DNA from: Solobacterium sp.
GTDB lineage: Bacteria; Bacillota_I; Bacilli_A; Erysipelotrichales; Erysipelotrichaceae
Length of the DNA stretch: 7,080 nucleotides
NCBI GenBank assembly: GCA_017536845.1
Contig: JAFWCP010000198.1
Location: forward strand, 1 to 7,080
Direction of reading: 5' to 3'
Of the stretch, positions 1 through 5,739 are shown in pieces. Below the pieces are notes generated by a model that was given only the letters and a program-made list of their open reading frames with translations, was not told the DNA's origin and searched no databases. The position numbers and the translations under genes are program-made. Position 1 is the stretch's first letter, and every line of letters begins with the position of its first letter.

Positions 1-477
1 ATAATTAAAACCCATCCAGATAACGAGTTTGAAGTTTTCTTTATGCGTAATGGCTGTATCCTCAGCGATGCCCATTGTCTTGGTATGCATCGACCTGAGT
101 GTGGGGCTACATGTGCCATGCTCAGATACAAACAGGAACAGATTGTTTCGGATTGTACGAGTTTTCAGGATAAACATGATATTGACGTAAACAGCTATCT
201 CTATAATGGCATGTTGCTGACGCATGCCTGTGCCCTATGTGCTGTCTATAGACTGCAGAAAATGGGTGTTCGCACATTGAAGATCGTTGGTCGTTCGGAT
301 GATGCAGATCAAGTGGAAGAGGATGTTCGTCTCAGCAAGAGGAATCTTGACATCGCTGTACAGTGCAGCAGTGAGGAAGAGTACCTTGAGAATATGATTT
401 TTCCGCCTTATGCACCGCAGGTATGCCGTCTTGGCATGTCGTGTTATTATCCGGAAGTCAGATTCGGGAAGGAGTAA
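1..477 (+). CDS. U32-family (UbiU/RlhA-like) Fe-S protein, 3' part only
   Basis: The reading frame is open from base 1, so the 5' end lies outside the window; 158 codons remain and the stop TAA is at 475-477. An ATG at 43 is internal and not a likely start. What is visible resembles the C-terminal half of 'peptidase U32' proteins: a Cys-rich stretch (fragment residues C19, C26, C34, C38), a later C77/C80, and a TLKIVGR motif matching the family's LKIEGR. The x6 spacing of C19-C26 and x38 spacing of C38-C77 resemble the four iron-sulfur ligands of UbiU as I remember them. Studied members (UbiU/UbiV, RlhA, TrhP) carry out oxygen-independent hydroxylation of ubiquinone precursors or RNA rather than proteolysis. 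With a ligase and a GNAT-like gene directly downstream, a small-molecule substrate is plausible, but that is inference. The family assignment is fairly secure; the reaction is unknown. Confidence 0.75.
   Translation: MIKTHPDNEFEVFFMRNGCILSDAHCLGMHRPECGATCAMLRYKQEQIVSDCTSFQDKHDIDVNSYLYNGMLLTHACALCAVYRLQKMGVRTLKIVGRSDDADQVEEDVRLSKRNLDIAVQCSSEEEYLENMIFPPYAPQVCRLGMSCYYPEVRFGKE
469..474 (+). promoter_or_regulatory. Ribosome binding site AAGGAG for the GNAT-like gene
   Basis: AAGGAG ends 5 nt before the ATG at 480 and overlaps the last codons of the U32-type gene. It decides the start of the next gene: an in-frame ATG at 423 lies inside the upstream gene and has no comparable site in front of it. 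Confidence 0.8.
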
Positions 478-479
478 TA

Positions 480-935
480 ATGCTCAGAAGATTGCGCAGA
501 GAAGATCTGCCATTACTGGAGGGAATTCTGGCAAATAATCCCTCATATTATCCGGATTATCTGCCTCAGAGTAAAGAGGCTTACTACAGCAAAATGCTGG
601 AAACCATTGATCGTTTTTATAATGACTTCTTTGTCATTGATGATAATGGAGTAAAAGGTTTTGTCGGAACATCTCATTATCGACCGCAAGATGCAAATAT
701 TCGATTATTTGTATTTACTGGAGAAAAGGAACTTAGAAGAGCAACAATGCTGGAGATGAAAGAATACCTATGTGCAAATCTTCCATTGAAGAAAATCTAT
801 GTACAGGTAAAAGAAGATGATGCAATGATGATTGAAATCTGCTCTGAAATGATGGAACAGGAAGCCTGTCTGAAAGAATACCTCTATTTCAATGGTACTT
901 ATCAGGATCTGATGATCTTTGGATGGAAGCTATGA
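480..935 (+). CDS. GNAT-like N-acyltransferase, possibly degenerate
   Basis: A 151-residue protein starting at 480 behind AAGGAG, 2 bp after the preceding stop, so surely co-transcribed and probably translationally coupled. The N-terminus (MLRRLRREDLPLL) and the C-terminal pattern EACLKEYLYFNGTYQDLMIF match the edges of GNAT folds, in which a beta-strand, 'E..lkey', and a 'nG.y.D' strand close the acetyl-CoA-binding domain. The central KGFVG strand also fits. The usual pyrophosphate-binding loop (Q/RxxGxG/A) is not recognisable: the equivalent stretch around residues 83-91 reads GEKELRRAT. The protein may therefore bind acyl-CoA weakly, use another acyl donor such as a carrier-protein thioester, or have a non-catalytic role. 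In context it could transfer an acyl group made by the ligase encoded next, which is inference. Fold assignment is moderate, substrate unknown. Confidence 0.6.
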   Translation: MLRRLRREDLPLLEGILANNPSYYPDYLPQSKEAYYSKMLETIDRFYNDFFVIDDNGVKGFVGTSHYRPQDANIRLFVFTGEKELRRATMLEMKEYLCANLPLKKIYVQVKEDDAMMIEICSEMMEQEACLKEYLYFNGTYQDLMIFGWKL

Positions 936-2227
936 TGGAGTATCCGCTTTTAGCAACGTTTGATGAATTACTGACCTATGCAGATGAAAAGCACTGCGAT
1001 GCAGTATTATTTCGAAAAGAAGATAATATCTCGTTTTCCACATTCAATGCTCAGGTACGGCAGTTTGCTTCTTCACTGATGACAAAAAGAGAACTGTATG
1101 TCGTAAACGTCAAAGACTGCAGATTGTATGCCGTTGCCGTGATGGGAATCGTATTGAGCAACAACATTGCTGTTTTGAAACCAGGCCTTGCCAAAGGAAA
1201 GATGATCTGTGATCATGATGTTGTTTCCTCATTTGACCTTCCTGACTGGGATGAAGAATTCCCGACCAATCCCGATGACGCATGCATCATAGCACCAAGT
1301 TCAGGGACAACAGGCTTTGCCAAGGGTGTCATGCTGAAGCAGAGAAGTCTATTGGCAAATGCATACGGTGCTGTCACAATGAGTGATTTCCCGTCATGCG
1401 GGATGTACTTCCATATACTGCCATTTGATCATCTGTTTGGCCTTGTAGGTGACTTGCTATGCCTTCTTTATTGTGGGGCAACACTGGACGTTCATCACCA
1501 AAACAACCTGTTCCGTGAACTGAAGAACAATGAGATTACTCACCTCAATGCACCGCCGATGATAGTCAAGGGAATTCTTGCCTGGCGAAGAAAGCATCCC
1601 TGCTCTCTTAAACATATCCTATGCGGTGGTGCATATCTTGAGCCGTCCGTGATCAAAGAACTGAAACAGCTTAGCATTTCAGTAACCACGGCATATGGTC
1701 TGACTGAATGCAGTCCTACCGTAAGCATTAATCCGGATGCATGGAATAAGCCATATTCTGTAGGAAAACCCTTTTTCGGCAGCACCATCAGGATTGAGAA
1801 AGATGAAATCCTAGTACGCAGTGACTATTTGATGCTTGGCTATTGGCAGGATGAAAAATCAACGGCGAAAACCATCGTGAACGGCTGGCTGCATACCGGC
1901 GATACGGGAAGGATAGATGAAGAAGGATACCTGTATATCACTGGAAGGAAATCTGACCTGATCGTCTTCGAAGACGGCACCAAGCTGATGCCGGAAAAGC
2001 TGGAAAGAGAATGCTTGCAGTCAGAAAGAATCAGTGAGATCCGTATCTTAGAAACAGATGTAAACGGCAGAAAGCTGGCAGATGTCATTGTACTTGCTGA
2101 AGGGAATACGGATGCGGCTATTAAGGAAGTTTTCAGGACCAATGGCTTCATTTCCCGTCTACATGAGATCAGGTATTCAGACAAACCCTTCAAGAAGACA
2201 GAATTGGGTAAACTGATCAGAAACTGA
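932..2227 (+). CDS. AMP-forming acyl/aryl ligase (ANL superfamily), compact
   Basis: Adenylate-forming enzyme expected to activate a carboxylic acid with ATP and pass it to CoA or a carrier-protein thiol. With the start at 932 it has 431 residues. Core motifs are all present: the phosphate loop SSGTTGFAKGV (residues 123-133), YGLTECSP (255-262), GWLHTGD (318-324, with D324 expected to bind the ATP ribose), GRKSDLIV (338-345), and a C-terminal TELGKLIRN with the adenylation lysine at K427. It is therefore probably active. It is about 70-100 residues shorter than typical CoA ligases, mostly before the phosphate loop. In-frame ATGs are at 923, 932 and 935; I prefer 932 because it makes the classic ATGA overlap with the GNAT stop, with GGATGG at 921-926 as the ribosome site. 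No carrier protein is encoded within the window. The substrate cannot be named from sequence alone. Confidence 0.88.
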   Translation: MMEYPLLATFDELLTYADEKHCDAVLFRKEDNISFSTFNAQVRQFASSLMTKRELYVVNVKDCRLYAVAVMGIVLSNNIAVLKPGLAKGKMICDHDVVSSFDLPDWDEEFPTNPDDACIIAPSSGTTGFAKGVMLKQRSLLANAYGAVTMSDFPSCGMYFHILPFDHLFGLVGDLLCLLYCGATLDVHHQNNLFRELKNNEITHLNAPPMIVKGILAWRRKHPCSLKHILCGGAYLEPSVIKELKQLSISVTTAYGLTECSPTVSINPDAWNKPYSVGKPFFGSTIRIEKDEILVRSDYLMLGYWQDEKSTAKTIVNGWLHTGDTGRIDEEGYLYITGRKSDLIVFEDGTKLMPEKLERECLQSERISEIRILETDVNGRKLADVIVLAEGNTDAAIKEVFRTNGFISRLHEIRYSDKPFKKTELGKLIRN

Positions 2228-2233
2228 GTGCTT

Positions 2234-2255
2234 TTCAGTATCGAAAGATTCTGAA
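2234..2255 (+). other. GNRA-capped hairpin after the ligase gene
   Basis: TTCAG-t-ATC-GAAA-GAT-t-CTGAA folds into a 5-bp stem, one T/T mismatch, a 3-bp stem and a GAAA tetraloop, starting 6 nt after the ligase stop codon. It lacks a following T-run, so it is not a standard intrinsic terminator. It could protect the 3' end of the upstream mRNA or be a weak or factor-assisted termination point. No better terminator is visible between 2228 and 2373, so some read-through into the TIR-NACHT gene is possible. Confidence 0.3.
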
Positions 2256-2284
2256 TCAGACTTCTGGTCCGTATTCACTCTTCC

Positions 2285-2297
2285 TGTATATTATACA
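2285..2297. promoter_or_regulatory. Operator-like perfect palindrome TGTATA-T-TATACA
   Basis: A 13-bp perfect palindrome with one central base, in the non-coding gap before the TIR-NACHT gene. A degenerate copy (TGTATA-A-TATTGA, 10 of 13 identical) starts 54 bp downstream at 2339 and overlaps the -10 box. Such short symmetric A/T-rich boxes are typical of dimeric repressor sites, but it could also serve as an A/T-rich -10 region of an upstream promoter. No regulator gene is in the window. Confidence 0.35.
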
Positions 2298-2348
2298 AAT
2301 GAAGGAGGACGGGATCATTGGGTTTGCTTCCCTGCCATTGTATAATAT
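2288..2348. repeat. 11-bp inverted repeat flanking the promoter spacer
   Basis: ATATTATACAA (2288-2298) is exactly complementary to TTGTATAATAT (2338-2348), with 39 bases between. The arms' centres lie 50 bp apart, close to five helical turns, so proteins bound to both could face the same side of the DNA. In an RNA begun upstream, the arms could pair and place the AAGGAGG at 2302-2308 in the loop. The downstream arm contains the TATAAT box. Confidence 0.5.
2318..2346 (+). promoter_or_regulatory. Sigma-A-type promoter for the TIR-NACHT gene
   Basis: TTGGGT (2318-2323), a 17-bp spacer, and a perfect TATAAT (2341-2346). The -35 box matches consensus only in its TTG, but the -10 is ideal and the spacing optimal. 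Transcription would start near 2352-2354, leaving a leader of about 20 nt with the GGAGGTGG ribosome site. The -10 lies inside the degenerate palindrome copy, so a bound repressor would block it. Confidence 0.55.
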
Positions 2349-2374
2349 TGAATAAGCACGGAGGTGGAATCTGA
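2318..2374 (+). CDS. Possible 18-codon leader ORF with strong SD
   Basis: A perfect AAGGAGG at 2302-2308 has no assigned gene. The nearest reasonable start is TTG at 2318 (9-nt spacing), giving MGLLPCHCIILNKHGGGI with its TGA at 2372-2374 overlapping the TIR-NACHT ATG as TGATG, the geometry of translational coupling. A second short frame, ATG at 2299 to TAA at 2355, overlaps it but has no ribosome site ahead. The leader would be read only from transcripts starting upstream of about 2300, not from the promoter at 2318-2346. It may be chance; only the strong site and the stop/start overlap support it. Confidence 0.2.
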   Translation: MGLLPCHCIILNKHGGGI

Positions 2375-5300
2375 TGGAAGCCGGTTATGAAGACATCTTC
2401 CTGTCATATTCACATGATGACAGAATCATTGTGGAAGAAATCGCCCGTCATTTACAATCCATGGGTTTTCATTGCTGGATTGACAAGGATATGATCAGGG
2501 CAAATGATCCCTATAATCAGAAGATCATTGCTGCAATTGACAACTGCAGCGTTTTCATCTGCTTTCTTTCAAAAACCTATGTGAACAAGCCTTACTGCAT
2601 CAATGAGTTTGACCGTGCTCATGACAAAAGCAAACCGATCATGGACATATGCATTGATGAAGTCAATGAACTCACAAACCGCCAATGTGCCTATATGTTT
2701 GCCTTCAGCACAGGGCTTCATATTCTTGGCTTTCATATCGGCATCCAGAAACAGGAAGATATAAAAACCTTTGCGGAAGAGATTGCCAAAAGCCCGATCA
2801 TGCTGAAGGAAAAGGAATACTATGCCACCGGCAACAAAGAAGACCTTCCGTCTCCTGCTACCCCTGATTATCTGCTTTCCATGCTCAGGCAGTATCATGA
2901 AAAACAATATGTTCAAAGCGGCAATTATGCCCTGAATGAAATCCGCGGTGATCTTTTCCCAGGTCTTAAGGATACGGAATTCAATGTCACCTTTGAAGAC
3001 GAAAACAAAGAGAATACCTCCTTGCTGAAATACCTTGCTGAAGATCATGCCAAGAACCATATCCTGATCATCGGGGAAGGCGGTATCGGAAAAACAGTGA
3101 CGCTGCTGAAAACAGCCGAAGCCCTTCTCTCCCAAAGGATCAATGCCGTATACATTCCCTTAAGCAAAATCGAAGAAGGCTTCACCCTGGAAACATATCT
3201 TGAAAGGGTTGTCTTCCGCGGCAACCTCTATATGGCAAAAATCTTCCGGGACATTGCCGAGCGGCCCTGTCAGGAAAATCCCCAGGTTGTTTTCCTGCTG
3301 GATGGGATCAACGAACTGCCGTTATCTTATGCAACTTCCTTTATCCAGAGGACCATTAAGAATTTGCTGATGGAAAACTGCCAGGGCGTACGCCTGGTCA
3401 TGACCTCCCGCTGGTTTGACCACACTCTGCTGCACCGGATTGAAAAAGACGTCTCCGTCCTTGAAGCACTGCCGCTGGATGACAGTGTCATTGATGCCTG
3501 TCTGAACCGGTTATCCATCCCCGTACCTGCCGACAGCAAAGTGCGCAATGCCATTCGTACACCACTCATGCTTACAATGTATACCGATGTTGAAAAACAC
3601 CGGGAGAAATACCAGAACATCCAGGGCATAGAACTGGAAGAAAACCCTGATTCCCCCTGTAAGATCCTTCACAATTTCTTCCAGGCGCAATTATACCGGG
3701 CCAGTGAAGAAGCCAGCTTTGACAGAGCCGACCATCTGGTATTGCTGGAATACCTCATGCCGGCCATCGCCTGGCAGATGGAAACCTCCCTCATCAGCAA
3801 CATTCCCGAATCTGTTGTATGGGACTGCATCGAAGAGATTGAAAACAAGGTAGAGAGATATCGCTGGTACCGCAATGACCGGCTGCGCAGGCTTGTCCAT
3901 GGCCTTGGTGAAATCCATACCGACAGCCTGTTCCATCTGGCTGTGGATTCTCTGCATTTCCTGAATGTCACCGAATCCGGCTGTGAATTCCTGCACCAGA
4001 ACTTCCGTGAATACTTTGCGGCATACCATGTGGCCAATGAAATCAGGGCATTTGCCGTCAATCCCAAGCGACGGAATGACGTCCAGGCAGTCCTGGAAGC
4101 CATGCCGTTAAGAAAAGAGATCATCCGCTATGTTTCCGACCTTCTCAAAGAAGAAAAGGCAAAACCAATATGGACGGATGAGGGGATCATTTTTGCCGGC
4201 AAGAAAGACATCAGTCCGTCAGCCGAAAGCAAGGCCGAGCAGATCCTTTCTGTATGGCGCGGTATAGAAGGGGACAGTGCGCAGAATGCGGTCCGCAACC
4301 TGGTGGAAATCATGAAAGAAGGCCGACGTATGGTTCTGGCCTGGTGTGATTTTTCCGGCCTTGATTTCAGAAAGACTGATCTCAGCAGGGTACGCTTTAC
4401 AGAGTGGTATGAAGACAGATATTATCCTTCCGTCTTTGACAATGCCTGGCTGGACAAAGAAAACCTCCTCAGCACCGGACACGAAAAAACACTTTCCATC
4501 CTCCTGAGCGATTTCAAGGATTTCCTTTTCAGCGGTGATACCAGCGGGGAAGTCAGGATCTATGACCTGGCGAAGAAGGAATGGGCAGCAATCATCCATC
4601 CTCAGAACAGTGAAGTCATTGATCTGGCATGGAATGCGGAAAACCAGACCCTTGCCATCCTCTATGAACATGTCCTGTTTGTCTACTCTTTCGCAAAGAA
4701 AAGAATTGTCTTCACATACGGGAATCAGAAACACTCACGCAATTTCCGCTATGTCAGATACGAAAGAAACGGCAATCTTGCTATTGCGTATCACCTGCAG
4801 CCGTTAACGTATTATGACCTGGAAGGAAACCTGCTCACTGAAGAAGCAGAAGAACTCCCTGCCCGCTGTGCTGTGACAAGTCAAGACGGCACATACCTTG
4901 TCAGAAGCAGGATGTTTCAGATGCTGGAAGTTAAGAAGAAAGAAGAAGGGGAATGGAAACTGCATCCGGGCCTGACAGGATTTGACTGCCTGCGGCTGAA
5001 GGACTTTGGCGCTGTATCAGGCCGGGGCATCACCAGCATTGTCTTCCACCCTTCAGGAAAGAGATTCCTCGTCACGGTGCAGAACCTGCTGCTTGAATTT
5101 GACATGCAGACGATGGCAGTGCTGAACAGGAAGGTGTTTGACGGCTATGTCCGGCATGCCTGCTACATGGAACAGGGCATTGCCGTTGCCCATGTCAAAG
5201 ACATCATCCTGCTGGATGAAGATTTTGTCGAAATGGACAGGATCAAAGGCACCTACACAGCGGATATCTCTTACATCCTTGAGGATCATGAAACCGGTGA

Positions 5301-5739
5301 GTATTATCTTTTCTCCGCAAGAGGGCTGATCAAAAAGCTCAACCGCAGCCTGGAAGTCATGAATATCCGCAGCGGCTTATCTCAAAGCAATGCTGTATGG
5401 ATCAGGAACAGGGAAACCGGCAAACGGGAAATGGCTTTCCTTCCCTTTGCGGAATATCCATATGGGGCAAGATACGACTATGACCGCCGGAAGCTTTCAC
5501 AGCTGGGATGGAACTATGAGATTGAAGATGTGCAGGGCTATGATGAAGAACAGACATTCTACAATCTCGGTGCTGACCTGATGGTTGTGGAAACAAAAGA
5601 ACCCTACCGGCAGATGGTCTATACCAACCATGCCGGGATCTATCTGTTCCGGTGTTCCTTCCGCAATATCAAAGGAAATATGAGGGAAAAGAAAAATCTG
5701 CAGTGGCTGAAGCAGAACGGAGGAATTGTAGATGAGTAA
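2374..5739 (+). CDS. TIR-NACHT-beta-propeller NLR-like immune receptor
   Basis: An 1121-residue cytoplasmic protein; the start is fixed by GGAGGTGG at 2360-2367, 6 nt before the ATG. Residues 5 to about 135 form a TIR domain: DIFLSYSHDD, then CWIDKDMI, then SKTYVNKPYCINEF, with E78 at the position of the catalytic glutamate of TIR NADases. Residues about 225-400 form a NACHT/STAND NTPase: Walker A GEGGIGKT (234-241, K240), Walker B VVFLLDGINEL (305-315), sensor RLVMTSR (340-346). The helical part ends with FLHQNFREYFAA (539-550), typical of bacterial NACHT proteins. Four pentapeptide-like units follow (about 658-677), then about seven degenerate WD40-like blades (about 695-1110; e.g. FSGDTSGEVRIYDL). 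In known relatives (bNACHT, Avs and TIR-STAND systems) the C-terminus senses a phage product, ATP-driven assembly follows, and the effector kills or stalls the cell; here NAD depletion or NAD-derived signalling is expected. That function is inferred. GC rises from about 41% (2401-2820) to about 50% (3181-3600), hinting at a swapped TIR module. Confidence 0.9.
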   Translation: MEAGYEDIFLSYSHDDRIIVEEIARHLQSMGFHCWIDKDMIRANDPYNQKIIAAIDNCSVFICFLSKTYVNKPYCINEFDRAHDKSKPIMDICIDEVNELTNRQCAYMFAFSTGLHILGFHIGIQKQEDIKTFAEEIAKSPIMLKEKEYYATGNKEDLPSPATPDYLLSMLRQYHEKQYVQSGNYALNEIRGDLFPGLKDTEFNVTFEDENKENTSLLKYLAEDHAKNHILIIGEGGIGKTVTLLKTAEALLSQRINAVYIPLSKIEEGFTLETYLERVVFRGNLYMAKIFRDIAERPCQENPQVVFLLDGINELPLSYATSFIQRTIKNLLMENCQGVRLVMTSRWFDHTLLHRIEKDVSVLEALPLDDSVIDACLNRLSIPVPADSKVRNAIRTPLMLTMYTDVEKHREKYQNIQGIELEENPDSPCKILHNFFQAQLYRASEEASFDRADHLVLLEYLMPAIAWQMETSLISNIPESVVWDCIEEIENKVERYRWYRNDRLRRLVHGLGEIHTDSLFHLAVDSLHFLNVTESGCEFLHQNFREYFAAYHVANEIRAFAVNPKRRNDVQAVLEAMPLRKEIIRYVSDLLKEEKAKPIWTDEGIIFAGKKDISPSAESKAEQILSVWRGIEGDSAQNAVRNLVEIMKEGRRMVLAWCDFSGLDFRKTDLSRVRFTEWYEDRYYPSVFDNAWLDKENLLSTGHEKTLSILLSDFKDFLFSGDTSGEVRIYDLAKKEWAAIIHPQNSEVIDLAWNAENQTLAILYEHVLFVYSFAKKRIVFTYGNQKHSRNFRYVRYERNGNLAIAYHLQPLTYYDLEGNLLTEEAEELPARCAVTSQDGTYLVRSRMFQMLEVKKKEEGEWKLHPGLTGFDCLRLKDFGAVSGRGITSIVFHPSGKRFLVTVQNLLLEFDMQTMAVLNRKVFDGYVRHACYMEQGIAVAHVKDIILLDEDFVEMDRIKGTYTADISYILEDHETGEYYLFSARGLIKKLNRSLEVMNIRSGLSQSNAVWIRNRETGKREMAFLPFAEYPYGARYDYDRRKLSQLGWNYEIEDVQGYDEEQTFYNLGADLMVVETKEPYRQMVYTNHAGIYLFRCSFRNIKGNMREKKNLQWLKQNGGIVDE

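Noticed and set aside
423..479. Upstream in-frame ATG extension of the GNAT-like gene
   Set aside because: It lies in another frame of the U32-type gene, has no ribosome site, and the encoded residues do not resemble a GNAT N-terminus; 480 has AAGGAG at good spacing.
923..931. ATG at 923 as start of the ligase
   Set aside because: Possible, but the ATG at 932 gives the ATGA stop/start overlap and better spacing from GGATGG; the difference is only three residues.
2250..2260. TCTGA-A-TCAGA palindrome as a regulatory site
   Set aside because: Partly inside the hairpin, only 5-bp arms, no second copy and no promoter element at the right distance.
2299..2355. 18-codon ATG frame before the TIR-NACHT gene, in the same frame
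   Set aside because: No ribosome site upstream, and a TAA at 2353-2355 separates it from the receptor gene; probably chance.
2569..3135. 188-codon open frame on the minus strand
   Set aside because: Antisense to the TIR and Walker A coding region; the translation has no family features and looks like a complement shadow.
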